A stretch of DNA of 64,000 nucleotides, from contig VZTI01002341.1 in NCBI GenBank assembly GCA_013397865.1, positions 249,527 through 313,526 of the forward strand, in the 5' to 3' direction. Under the pieces are notes generated by a model. It searched no databases. It was given only the letters and a program-made list of their open reading frames with translations, and had not been told where the DNA came from. Origin of the DNA: Struthidea cinerea. Its lineage: Eukaryota > Chordata > Aves > Passeriformes > Corcoracidae. A program made the position numbers and the translations under genes. Positions within the stretch are counted from its first letter, which is position 1; each line of letters starts with the position of its first letter. Shown in pieces: positions 13,885 through 25,900 of this stretch.

Positions 13885-14305
13885 TGTCACGTTTTAACCT
13901 CAAATATCAACTAAGTACCGTGCAGCTGCTCCCTTCCTCCCTCTGGTGAGATAGGGAGGAACAGTGGTAAAACCTGTGGGTTGAGTGTCCTGGTTTATAA
14001 CCCTAAGACATTGAGATAAGAAAGTTTAATCATTGAAATAAAGTAAAACATAATAACAACACTAGTTTATATGGAATATCCCTTTGGCCAGTTTGTGTCA
14101 GCTCTCCCAGCCATGTTCTCTTCCAGTTTTTTGCCTCACAGGCAGAGCATGGGAAACTAAAAACTCCTTGATTTTGAGGGTAAGCACTGCTTAACAACTA
14201 AAACATCAGTGTGTTATCAACATTATTCTCAAATTAAATTCAAAACACAGAACTGTACTGGCTTCTAGGAAGACAATTCACTCTATATCAGCTGAAAACA
14301 GGACC
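13885..14305 (-). mobile_element. Solo ERV LTR, antisense (ERVL-like)
   Basis: The plus strand opens with tgtcacgttttaacctc and 'caactaagtaccgtgcagctg'. It continues with 'gtgggttgag' and 'gagataagaaagtttaat', then 'tatggaatatccctttgg', 'aactaaaacatcagtgtg' and 'ttatcaacattattctca', and closes with 'cagctgaaaacaggac'. Read on the minus strand this is an LTR that starts as a tgtcctggttt-type sequence and ends ...gacA, a widespread bird family as I recall it. The flanks are ccaag before and ccaac after, a 5-bp target-site duplication with one mismatch. The middle, where the TATA region would lie, is short, so an internal deletion is likely. No internal viral sequence adjoins it. Confidence 0.8.
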
Positions 14306-17300
14306 CCAACACTTCCAAATTTTCCCAAAACTTTATGAAAAGGATATTCTTTAAAGAAGAATCACCGGGCCATGCAGAGAGTAAGAGAAGAAGCCATTTC
14401 TGTCAATAAATCAAATTTCTTAAATACTTTGCTGGTTGGAGTCAAGAGGAAAGGAACACATTCACAGGACCAATTGATGTTAAATACATAGTTATAATGC
14501 CAAAATTTAGTGAAGTTTTTATTTGTTCTGGTGGCAAAGATCTGAACTGTAATTAACACGCAAAATGTTTAGCGATTTTTTTGTTAAATTTATTTCAATG
14601 TCAGTAGTGCAATAGAAGTAGTTTATGAGAAATTAACTGTTTTATTGATTTGTTCTTACAAAATTGTTATTCTATCTTATATTATACTGCTTGAGTTTTC
14701 AAGCCTTTGAACTTAATTCTTGCTTTTGTACTTATTCATGCCAGTAAGGCTAAATTACTTGAAAGAATGCTGAAAGCAAACAGCAGTGGTATAGTTCTAC
14801 CAATATTTTGAATATCTGTGGATAGCCAAGGGAATTTAAAAAGATGCAGTTTGCCCATTCTGGCTCCCTCTACACTTCTGAGCAGTGTCAAAGGGTTTTA
14901 GATGAAGTTAGACTCCAGCTCTGAATTTTTTCTAAGATCACAGATGTCAAACTACACCAATATGAACACTTTCCTCTACACATAAATGACTGCCTTTCAT
15001 AAGCTTAAAGGCACAACTTTACAGATGCTGGACTGTATAATTACCCAACTTTTACTTTTATGAAAGAAAAAATATTATCCCACTATTTTTCAAGCACTTC
15101 TTTCATGACATTGCAAGAGTGCGATTCAATTAATTGCATTCGATCTAAAGGATAAAACAAATTTCTTTCAGTTTTGTGTGTGGTCTTTTTTGCTTTCTGG
15201 TAAGCTTATTGAACCTTTTTTGAGAGCCTGATATAAACTACCGAAAAACCAATGGGAAAAGACCAACTAACTATAAATTCTCTCTGAATTAGGCTCTCTT
15301 CAGAATCCTAATTGCAGTTCCATTTCAGTTCTGAACTGATGATTACAACTGATTGAAAAAAGACTAGAAACCTCAAATTTGAAAGATTTGAAATTTGATT
15401 TGAAACAGAAATTACAATAATTCAATATCTCTGAGAATCCTGCAGCGTAGAGAGACTTAGTTGTTTCTCCACATTCCCTGCTGAACGTGCCTTGAATTTA
15501 CAATATTTAATAGTGAAGAGCTGCAAGAAGATTTACCAGCTCATCACTGGATTGAATTTGCTACAGGTTACGTGCTTTTTACATCTGCAGCAAATCAACA
15601 GAAACATCCAGAATTTTTATCCAAGTACGAGTATCAGAGACCTTCTTTAACACATCAAAATCTCAGATACCATGAAAATATTAATAAATTAACAAACTTT
15701 TTTTTTTTTAATGGAACACCATTTTCATCTTAAAATGAAGTTTCTATCTTGCATTCCAAATAAACTCTACCTAAGTTCAAAAAATAGGCATCCCATGATC
15801 CTGAGTGCTATGGCTCATCTCTCAGAGTGCGGTTTCTAAAATAGCCTCTAAAACACTCTGCTTTGAGAGAATTTCGGTTTAAGCTGCCTCTTAAGAGTCT
15901 GTCACAACTATGCCTCTAATATAAATCACTTCCTGATTTCCCGTGGAGAACCAGTCCATTAAACACCATAAAGTATTTAAATCCTTAAATAATCAAAGCA
16001 AAGATGAGCTTGATTCTTAGCCAGATGGTTATAACATCCCCTTAGCAGAACAAACTCTTGGATTTGATATTATTCAAATAAATGTTTATGATAAATGGAA
16101 AAATATGGAGTGACATTCACTGACACAGTTCAAGGCTACATATCTGAAGCAGCACCCAATATAAGGTACTTGTGATGTAAAAATATACAAGAATCAAGAT
16201 ATCCCTATTTTGCTTTGTTTTGATTTCTGTAAGCTTAGTCAACAGTTTAAATTAGCAGATTCTTGTGGGCATAATCATAACTTCCTTGCACGTGTCGCAC
16301 AGGAAGCCAGCAGGACTGAGCATCATTACTTCTGTGAATCAACATTTCGGATGACCATCTGCTAGAAGGGGATACCAGGTATTTCTAAGGTCACATCATG
16401 ACATGAAAGTTCAATTTTCTCCACTGTCAGATGTATGATTATTGCATACTGAGAAAGTAATGCTTGTCTCATACTCTTCAGACATGGTGAAAAACATGCT
16501 TGGCAAATATATAACCAACTCACAACATGCCTGTATGTAGTTCAATACAGCTATAGTCATCAACCATTGTGCTTGAGGAATGCTTCACATGTAAGAAGAT
16601 GGGTTTTTTGTTTCACACCAAATCCTTCTCCCTTGACCCTAGGAATGAATCTTGTAATTTTCTAGTTCACAGTGCTATAACATGTAGAGATAATACTACT
16701 ATTTTCTTTCTGTTTTGTCTTTTGAGATTTTAAAATCTGAAAGTGGGAAAATAAGAATGGATAAACTGCTAACATGTAGTCAGTCTCTACCTTACAGATA
16801 TTTCTGGGGGACAATCACACATGATACAAACTCTTGGAAAGATGTTTACATTAAGCTTTATTTTTATTGAGGAAAAAGAAGTGATCAGAAAATAAATCAG
16901 ATAGTTGCTGAACTTCAACTGGTTGTGATTTTCTGCTGGAAGACCATATTCAATCTAAATAAGCAAAATGTATTAAATTGCTAATTTAAAAACATTTTAA
17001 AATATTAATTTTTAAGAGCTAAACACTTTTATGGACAAATCAGAAGGGAAAAAAGCTAAAGAATAAAAGTAATGAATGCCTGTGAGAAATGCTTAAAAGA
17101 TAAGCACAACTAAATCCTTACTGTGGGCTGAAATACAGGACGAGGTCCATACTCCATTCAGAGGGGTCTGAAGGTAGCCATCATCCAAATTTGCCTACCA
17201 CTAACACTGTTAGGTTTAAAGGACTGTCTCCAGCACAGGGGCTATGAGAACCTGCACACTCTCTAATGACTGCATTCCGAAGAAACTAATCCAATCATGT

Positions 17301-17347
17301 CATAAATGAAAATCATAGTTGGTCTTTTGCTTGAAAGTTTGCCCATC
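14306..17347. other. AT-rich DNA without a recognisable gene
   Basis: Nothing is recognised except local AT-rich imperfect repetition. Examples are caaatttgaaagatttgaaa near 15377 and ttaatgttaattgttaag near 17405. There is no open frame of note. Confidence 0.6.
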
Positions 17348-17898
17348 TGTGACACCCTTTCACCCAGTTAACCGTTTACAAGTTTAATGTGAAAGTTAAT
17401 TGTTTAATGTTAATTGTTAAGTTTCAAGTTAATTATAGTTAAAAACATTAAGGTCACTCCACCAGAGCACAGCTGACCCCAAGCATTCCTAAAAGAGTGA
17501 CCTTCTCTCCCACCGTCATTCAAGCCAAAATTACAAATTTTTATTGTTAATGTTGTTAAAGACTTTATGATTCTAGTTTGTAATGTTGTTCTCTGTATAT
17601 TTCAACTTGTTCTGAAAGGTGCAATTCAAGTTTTATTAAAATACTAAGTTCCTAAAGTTGAAGATCCAAACCAGCTCCACCAGGCTTCCTAACGGCCCCT
17701 TACCAAAAACAGCCCTCAACTCCCACCCCGGTAACTCGCCTCCATGGCAGCGATGAATACTGATGAGGAGCCTTCCCGCCTTTTCTACAGAGGCGATGAC
17801 ATCAACCTACTCTCCCCTAGACACACGAGCCGATTGGCAGGAAGGCCTTACCTCATCCCAGCGAACACCAACCGGCTGGAGCCGTGGGGGCCGGACAG

Positions 17899-17933
17899 GG
17901 GCGGGCGGCTGAGGAGACCCCAACTTATAAAAG
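17899..17933 (+). promoter_or_regulatory. GC box and TATA box of the LTR-like element
   Basis: An Sp1-type GC box (gggcgggcgg) lies about 18 bp before a tataaaag TATA box. Initiation would be expected about 30 bp downstream, near 17955. Both motifs are visible directly. Activity is not shown. Confidence 0.6.
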
Positions 17934-18281
17934 AGCCTGCACGAGGCAGAGAGTGCTTCTTCTTGGCTCGGCTTTTTCCCTTGGGCTTTGCCTTTGCCGC
18001 CACCACTTGCCTTTTGCTACCAGTCAGTGGTTGGTGAAGCCCGGTGCTGAGCTCGGCCTCAGATCTCTAACTTTAAGAGACACTTACAATTTTTCCTGGG
18101 CTTTCAAACCAGCCAAAATCCCCTCAGCACCGTACAGCTCCCGTCTTTGGGCAGCCGTGTGGTGGCCCAGGTGTCTAATCACCATGAACTTGGCTTTGTA
18201 TTTTATTTCTTATACTTTATTTATTATTTAAATTTGTTTATTATTTCTTTTTGGATCCTCGGACCTTTGCTGTGACCTTTG

Positions 18282-18287
18282 AATAAA
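18282..18287 (+). promoter_or_regulatory. Polyadenylation signal of the LTR-like element
   Basis: A canonical AATAAA lies about 350 bp beyond the TATA box. It is followed by 'ccttcacagca' and a T-rich stretch that could act as the downstream element. This matches an R/U5 boundary. Confidence 0.55.
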
Positions 18288-18334
18288 ACAACCAATTCCT
18301 TCACAGCAAAGCAAGTTGTCTCCTTTTTATGACA

Positions 18335-19313
18335 AATCATTTATAAAAAAGATAGGGTTGAGAAATTGTTGGGCTCAAATCTGCCCTTGTTTCTGGCACT
18401 AAATGCTCAAGGACATGAACAACCTGATTCCCAAAGCTACATCCTTTTCAAAAGGTGCTTAAAAAAGCATTGAGACATTATTTTGTTTATCTGTTCATTC
18501 CAGCAGTCTTCCGCAGAGCTGCTACGTATATGCATTTTAAATGACACACAAAGAAAAAAATTCTACACAATTCTTACCAGTTATAAAAATCTTCTTCCCT
18601 TTTGTTCAGCTTCAAAATTAGAAAAGCTCAGGTGATAGGCGTAGCTAGCTTCAAGAGAGTGCAACACTAAAGGACTCTTTAATTAAAATTACAAGCCACA
18701 GTACAGCTTAAGAGTTTGCTTAATGGATACTGGCTTGGAATCACAAATGGTCCCAGTTAGTATTTAGTTAGAAAAACAGCAGGCAGAAGTTCCTTACTTA
18801 TAAAGTATCCTGGCTCATGTGAGTTTGTTATTTTCCTGTCTGTAAATAACACAGAATTTCTGTTTATGCAATATGACCATTAACTTTCAGGATACTCACT
18901 GTACGTGAATGAGCCACACATCTTTTTTTACTCTCTTGAGTACACGTAACAGGTGCTATCCTGTGAACCCACTTGATTCTTTGAGAAAGTTAGATGCCTT
19001 GTGAGGACAAGATAGGTCAGTGTCACCAACAATATCAGCATGACAAGGCCAGACCCGGAGCTGGAATATCACTGTAGCCAAGATAAGTGATTAGGAGAGA
19101 CCTGACAAGAACAGAGCAGAAATTTTGAATTAAACAGAAATAGAATTCTTTTGGCAGAGGAAGTTTTTCATGACGTTGTCGGCAACTGGAGTTTGCAAGC
19201 ACCTCTGCTTAAACAGAAAATTGCTTCTACCATTTCGTATCCTGAACTGCAGTGCCTACCAAGTTGCCTTTGGCAAATTTCCTCTTCATTAAAATCATTA
19301 GCTTGTATACTGG
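18335..19313. other. Unique DNA between two LTRs
   Basis: No gene or repeat is recognised. The flanking LTRs are in opposite orientations and of different families, so this is host DNA and not the inside of a provirus. Confidence 0.6.
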
Positions 19314-19554
19314 TGCAGTGGGCTGACCCTGGCTGGATGCCAGGTGCCCACCAAAGCCATCCTCTCACTTCTCAGTTGAACAGGGGAGAGAAAATATAAC
19401 AAAGAGCTTGTGGGTTGAGATAAGGGCAGGGAGAGAGATCACTCACCAGTGACTGTCATGGGCAAAACAGACACGAATTGGGGAAATTAGTTTAATTTAT
19501 TACTGACCAAATAAGAGTAGGATAATGAAAAATAAACCCAAATCATAAAAGCAC

Positions 19555-19613
19555 CCTCGCCTCGCCTCGCCTCGCCTCGCCTCGCCTCGCCTCGCCTCCC
19601 CTCCCCTCCCCTT
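19555..19613. repeat. CCTCG microsatellite, first copy
   Basis: Eight CCTCG units are followed by CCTCC units. The minus strand is a run of GAGG/GGGG blocks with G-quadruplex potential. Confidence 0.9.
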
Positions 19614-19886
19614 CCCTCTCTTCCCAATCTCAGCTTGTGTCACAAACTTCTCTACCTCCCCTCCGCAAGTGGCACAGGGAGACAGAGAGTTGAGTTTGTG
19701 GTCAGCAAAATATTATTTCTGTTGCTCTTTCCTCCTAAAGGGGAGGACTTCTCACACTCTTCCCCTGCTCCACAGTGGATCCCTTCCATGGGAGGCAACC
19801 CTTCATGAACAGATAGCTCCAGCATGGGTCCATCNTGACCAAATAAGAGTAGGATAATGAAAAATAAACCCAAATCATAAAAGCAC

Positions 19887-19945
19887 CCTCGCCTCGCCTC
19901 GCCTCGCCTCGCCTCGCCTCGCCTCGCCTCCCCTCCCCTCCCCTT
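19887..19945. repeat. CCTCG microsatellite, second copy
   Basis: The same eight-unit array with a CCTCC tail lies in the second half of the duplicated block. Identical unit number in such an unstable array supports a very recent or artefactual copy. Confidence 0.9.
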
Positions 19946-22900
19946 CCCTCTCTTCCCAATCTCAGCTTGTGTCACAAACTTCTCTACCTCCCCTCCGCAA
20001 GTGGCACAGGGAGACAGAGAGTTGAGTTTGTGGTCAGCAAAATATTATTTCTGTTGCTCTTTCCTCCTCAAGGGGAGGACTTCTCACACTCTTCCCCTGC
20101 TCCACAGTGGATCCCTTCCATGGGAGGCAACCCTTCATGAACAGATAGCTCCAGCATGGGTCCATCACAGAGTCACAAGTCCTGTGAACAAACCTGCTCC
20201 AGCGCAGGCTCTTCTTTCCGCAGGTACACAGGTGCAGTGCAGGCTTTCCACGGGATGACAGCCTCCCTCAGGCATCCACTTGCTCCAGTGTGGGGTTCTC
20301 CACGGGCTGCAGAGGAATCTCAGCTCCAGTGCCTGGAGCACCTCCTCCCCCTCCTTCTCCACTGACCTTGAAGTTTCTCTTGCACTCTTGATTCTCTCTC
20401 GCTGAAGTTGCTGTTGTGCATGTTCCCCCCTCCTTCTTAGCTGTGTTATCCCTGTGGTGCTACCATCATAGCTTGGCCAGCAGCATGTCCATCCTGGAGC
20501 CATCTGGCATTGACTCTGTTGGACATAAGGGAAGCTTCTGGCAGCTTCTCACAGAAACCATGCCTGTATTCCCCCACTACCAAAGCTTTGCTATGCAAAA
20601 CCAATGCAATTGGATGTAGTCTAAGGAGCACAAATGTAGGGGCTTCATTGAAGCCAGGAAAGAAAATACAAGAACTGATTTAAGTTCCTGAATGACTTTT
20701 AGAATTAATATACGTTAGAGCATAACCTGACCTACGCAGTTTGCAGCAGCAGACATGACTTCAGTAAATGCACTCTGTGAGGCAGCTGTTTTGTGTACTG
20801 TGTATGACTTCGGGCCGAGAGGAGGCTGACTATTCCTATTTATGTCATGTGACTGGAATGTAGAAATTCTTAAAGACCTTAGATCAGCATTCAGACTGAA
20901 TTCTCCTTTCTTCTCCAATTCTGCTTAACACGCATATTATCTATATAATGCTTCAAAATACCCATTTAATGTCTGTGACTGTCTAGAATCAAAAGTGAAG
21001 ATTATTGTTGTCAAAATATATGGGAACAAAATCACTAGGAAAAAGGGAAGAAAAGGATATTTTGGTGCTCTCCCCATCACTGAACATGGCAAATAGAAGA
21101 ATGAATTCCAATGAGACATTTCATGACTGAATAGTTCACCAATTTAATCCTGGCTATATCTGTTTCTTTTTCATGCCAACTGTACAGTTAAATATACCCT
21201 TGAAAATCAGTTTTCCATGTTGAAAAATATCTGTATAAATAAGGTTTGATTACCTCTACACTATTTGCTCAGCAAATAATTCAACTTTTAATAGACACCT
21301 CTCTGGTGTTTGTCATGTCACGTGGAAAATCAGAGTGAAAAAGATAGGATCAACTGCTCGTTGTATACTTTAATTGCTTGTGAAGTTTCCAGAAGAATCT
21401 GATTGAAGATGCTTTTGGATAGTGATGAACCTGGCATGCCCTTCAGGCCTCTGTGGTCACAAACAGTAATTAGTTAAAATAATTAATCAGTAATTAGTCA
21501 AAATGACAAATCAAAACCCACATTGTTAAGGGGTTCTTTTCAACTTTCATCTCTTCTCTCTCTCCGACAAAAATCACTTTCTTAGTGGTTTTAAGCTTCT
21601 TAGAACTTCCAATGTTGGCTGCAGTTAAAGGGAATTAATAGATGATATAGATTTATCTTCTGAATTTCAGTCTTTTATTTTTACTTCCATGTTATGCTCT
21701 CAGCAACCTGGTTTTCTGAAGTTTTCCATCCATACAAGTTGATGTCTTATCTATCTTCAGCTGAGTGGTGTGTGCCTAACACTTTTCACAACTAGGGGAT
21801 CAGGGAAAAACTTCAGGAAACACAAAGGGACAGAGATGACTTAAGTTCAGCACTGTGAAAGAAGAAAAATATGCTGCTTTAGACAGTAGAAAGCCTAGAT
21901 GGTTTGAGCTCAGACTTCCTCTTGCTCCAGTTCCTGTTGAACCATAAATGCCTGCCCAGGGCAGAGAAATAAGGGGATATGAGGAGGCTGCATTTCAAAG
22001 TCATTCTATCCTTACAAAGAAAGAATAGCCACTGATTCAGACACTGATTATACGTGGCAGTTTTGTACTCTGAAAAAGAAAAGAAAATCCCTACAGATTA
22101 GATATAGTTACACGTATTTTTCATTTCCAGTAGGCAGGAAACTAGGTTGTCCTAGATCATCTGTCTTCCACTTTCTTCCATTCCTACCCAGAGCCTGGAA
22201 AAAGAAGCAAGCAAACAAACAAATAGTCATGGGAACATCAGCCTTGTCATAATTAATGAAATATCATTTTGAATGTCATCCAGCCAAACATATCATGAAC
22301 ATTTCTAATCTATCTAAATACTAACTCATAAATTGTAGCCCTGGGTAGAATATTGCCCTGCATTTAGGACAGCTAATATGCCATTGTCTGTTGCAGCAGG
22401 CTCATCAGCACAAGAGAGGCATTCTTGAGTCTGTTTTATTTTAGTGTGTGCTGGAAATAACCCTAAAAGCGTGTCTCCATTTCAAGGACTTATTTTCAAA
22501 TAGGTAATAGTTTTGTAAACTTCTCTTTCCAGCTAAAACAAATGAAAACTTTGGTTATAGTTACTTGTTTTCTGCTCTGTTTTGTTGAGAAAATAACAGA
22601 TTTTCCACTACAAATAGCAGGTATAATAGAAACAAAATTGTGTCTCCAAGATGTCGGTAGCTAGAAAAGTTTCAAGTCCAGTCCTCCCAATACTACACAC
22701 ATACTTATCTTCACTTGTATGTGCGGTTCAGTTGAAACCTCTACTTTGTGCACCACTCAGTGTGTAATTGCATCTGCTCAGGGAGGATGTGGTATTTTAG
22801 GGGTGCTTTCCTGCCCGAAGAAACAAGAAGTTGTAAGAAGTAGCTGTATTTCTGGTCTGTCTACCTTCTACATCAGTGTTCCATAAAGTCTTGTGGAAAG

Positions 22901-25900
22901 TAGAAAGCATAGAATTAAAACATTATAGAACATGAATTTTCCCAGGAAATTACATTTTTACATTCTTTTGCTTTCTGCCCTAGCTTTTATAAATCATGTC
23001 CTATGTTCAAAATACCAGTAGGGAGCAGTAAGTAAATCAGACCTTTAGTTTTCATGTCTAGTAAAAGTATTTATTTTGCATTTGATATTACAAAAAAGGG
23101 CTTAATTTTGTTTCCATTGAAACATGAAATAAACATTGTTTGATTTGGTGCTGTATCATAAATCTTTCTCAATTTTCCAGTTCCTGAGGGTCTGTTTGAT
23201 AGGACATCAGATCATCTCTGCACCTAATATCATTAAATCTTTCTTAGTGTAGATTAATTATCCAGTGATTACCTTCTGTTTCTATAACAGTCTACACATA
23301 AAGCTCATGTAATACTAGGGTATGTGGATCTCAATATCATTTTATCCAGTTGAGGTCTGATTGAAATATGATTGCTGATGGGGGGAATCTTTCCTCTGAC
23401 TGAGTCAGTCTAGGTCAACAAAAGGCAAGCCACTGCAACAGACATAAACATAAAATTTTTAGTAGATCTGTGTTTTTTTCTTCAGGGAATTTCCCTTTTT
23501 GAAAAAAGCACACGTATATGAAATTTTTTTGCTAAAAATAATGCTTAGTTTTCTTTGTCAGTTTGAACAGGAATTATTCTACTGTATTTTAAAAATGCCA
23601 TTGTTGTTCTTCTGTTACACTGCACTTGCAGAATCTTTACTTAAAATATCTAAGAAACTAAACTTTATAAGTTAATTTTAAAAAGGAAGACTAATAATGG
23701 AAAAGAGCAATCACCTGTTGCATTATTTCTCTTCAAAGGAAACAAAACATTCAACCTACTTTTATCCCTTAGGCAGGAAATGTTATAATGTTAGAAGTTA
23801 CATAAAGACTGTCAAACAATACAATTTTTATAAAATTGAAATCATTTATGGAATAGGTCAAATTCATCCCATATGGAGCTGTATTGACTTGAACAGGCTT
23901 ACAGCATCCATTTCAATTGTGCACTATACAGCAATTCAGATGGAATTGTTTGTGCATCAATTGTTTCTAAGAGCAACTGTACTCAAAATCTCAAAAATGC
24001 GGAGGGTCATAATTTCCTTATTCCCAGCTCCATTGCTTTCCATTGTTACGTTTTTTTGAGAGATTAACTGGAGTTATATTTCAATGCTGTTATGCATTAA
24101 TTTAATCATTAAAGTGTATTTCCGCAAGAGACGGTGATAAAACCTATGATGAGCGAGTCCAGCTGCATTTTCTTAAAAACACAGCAGTAATTTTATAGTG
24201 GCTAGTGAACAGTCAGGCTGAAATAGACACACTAAATCACTGGAAAAGGTATGTGATTTTTTTCCCAAGAAAAGGATGACTTGGAACTAGACTTTATCCT
24301 AAAGTCCAGATACTTAAAACTATTTGGGTTTAATCGCTCTCATGGGAGTTAGGATTTTACACAGCTTTAAAAATTTTCACATAAGAACCAAGGAACCACT
24401 GTGATGCTGAAATATTTCAGTTCCCTTTGAAGTCAGTAGAAATCAAGCAGCCATTACACAACAGCCTGAACTTAAAAAGCTTGAACTGTAAGACAGGAGC
24501 TCTTTTATTAAACTTGCATAATTTCAGTAATCTGAATAAGAATAATTATTTTTTTAAAAAATCAATTTAGGCATGAATCTTTACAAAGAGTTCCTTAATA
24601 TTCCATCTTGCCAGAATGGGGAAGCACAATGCATTTAGAGCAAGACATTTTATTTGTCTCTAACTAATGTTTCCCACATCATTCCTCATTTTCATAATTT
24701 CTCAGTTGCTTTTTGCAATGTGGGGAAAACTAAATTAAGTCATAAACTAAGGGAATTTCTACAAAGGTACCAGTGTGACACTGCTAAATGTTTCCATAGC
24801 AAATATTTTGGAACTCTTGTCACCAAACAAAATCTTCTGCTTTAAACTCAGTGGTCAGATTCCTAAAAAGAATAGGGAAAAAGTAAAACCACCCCTTTAT
24901 ATGAACCAAAAATATTCACAAGATCTAATTATTTGAAAAATTTAGAAAGAAATAGAAAATTCTCAGGAGATGCACCTATTCTAGACCAGAATGCAGTTTA
25001 GCCACTTATTTTTTCCCCTCTCTTTGGAGATTCAAGACAGGCCAGTGCTGTCTTTCACAAAGATCACAATTCACAATGCATACAAACTGGGTGGGTGTGT
25101 CAGTACCTAATACCCCAGGCTGACAAAAAAGTGAGCATCGTTAGAATTTATTGGCTGGAGTCTTCATTTGGGAAACTCAGTATCATACCTCAGGACATAT
25201 ATTGTATATATCTGCATTTTCAAGCCCCCCCCTCATTTCTCTGTTCCCAAGAGATTTTTTTCCCCCATCGTACCCAGCCCTGTTACAGACTTCAGTATGG
25301 AAGGCTAGAGACAACTTATGTGTTTCCCACACAAAATATTTCTTGCAGACTGGAATTGGGATTTCTGGCTTAAGGAATGGATGTCCCCTACCTCTACCTA
25401 GGGTCAAAAGCACCACTTCAAAAAAAAAAATCCACAGCTAAAGATATTATAGGCAACAGAAACCTTAGTATGTGACAATTCTAGGACTTCAAGTTTTGGG
25501 TTATGGTGGTTTTGTTCAGTACCAGGAAGGTAAGTGTTCACACCTACTAAAGGGAATATAAATAAACCTATGCAGAATTTAGATTATTTGTGTACCAAAC
25601 GCCTTTGTAGCCCTTAAGATATCAGATACAGGCATTTTAAGAACAGGGAGTTTCAAGGTTCTCAAAGGAAGTTTAAAGTTAATAGGAGGCTGAACACAAT
25701 TCAGTGATCTCACTATCAGAGCCCTCAGTCTAGAAACAATTATTCAATACTTTCGCTATTATAAAAACAATTCAATATTCCATATTATTCTATATTATTC
25801 AGCATTTTCAAAACTATTCAATATTTTAAACTGGGGTAAGCCCAATTAAATGTATCATTTCCCTTCTAGGAGTAATAGAATCAGTTGAGGAATCTATATA

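Larger units (their letters stand above)
17348..18334 (+). mobile_element. Solo-LTR-like element of unrecognised family
   Basis: A GC-rich island (about 17690-18050) in AT-rich surroundings carries the signals of a retroviral LTR in the right order. These are a TGTGACAC start, a GC box (gggcgggcgg, 17899-17908), a TATA box (tataaaag, 17926-17933), a long presumed R region, AATAAA at 18282-18287, and a tatgaca end soon after. TGT...ACA termini fit retroviral integration. The flanks do not give a clean target-site duplication. An alternative pair of ends (17340-18313) would give a 4-bp AGTT duplication, so the boundaries are uncertain by tens of bases. There is no primer-binding site or viral gene downstream, so it would be a solo LTR. 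Two short open frames (17744-18037, 17884-18231) lie inside it and look incidental. A CpG-containing host promoter and first exon is the main alternative. Confidence 0.6.
19504..20166. repeat. 331-bp tandem duplication joined by a single N
   Basis: Bases 19504-19834 recur as 19836-20166 at an offset of exactly 332, with one ambiguous base (N) at 19835 between them. I found one difference, A at 19737 versus C at 20069. Both copies carry the same number of CCTCG units. This is the pattern of two overlapping contig ends placed side by side with a token gap. Confidence 0.95.
19314..20608 (-). mobile_element. ERV LTR, antisense, with internal duplication
   Basis: The plus strand starts tgcagtgggctgaccctgg and 'ctggatgccaggtgcccacc', has a reversed AATAAA at 19496-19501, and runs through several GC-rich 'gctccagtgtggggttctcc' blocks. 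It ends with 'ccactaccaaagctttgc' and 'tatgcaaaaccaatgca'. Read on the minus strand this is a TGcattgg-type start and a conserved LTR end, a family I recall as common in songbirds. The flanks are actgg before and attgg after, a 5-bp target-site duplication with one mismatch. The apparent length of 1295 bp is inflated by a 331-bp duplication (19504-19834 and 19836-20166); without it the LTR is about 963 bp. No viral genes adjoin it. Open frames on both strands, including an Arg/Gly/Glu repeat from the CGAGG array, have no coding meaning. Confidence 0.85.

Noticed and set aside
17744..18231. Two overlapping plus-strand frames beginning at ATG in a GC-rich island
   Set aside because: They lie within the LTR-like element, straddle its TATA box and show no domain.
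19652..19975. Minus-strand frame encoding an Arg/Gly/Glu/Ala repeat
   Set aside because: It is the translation of the CGAGG microsatellite inside an LTR and crosses the N at 19835.
9794..20608. A single provirus bounded by the two related antisense LTRs
   Set aside because: No viral internal sequence lies between them, and unrelated LTRs and unique DNA occupy the interval.
23697..24059. A 120-codon plus-strand frame
   Set aside because: No recognisable domain, and codon use resembles the surrounding AT-rich DNA.
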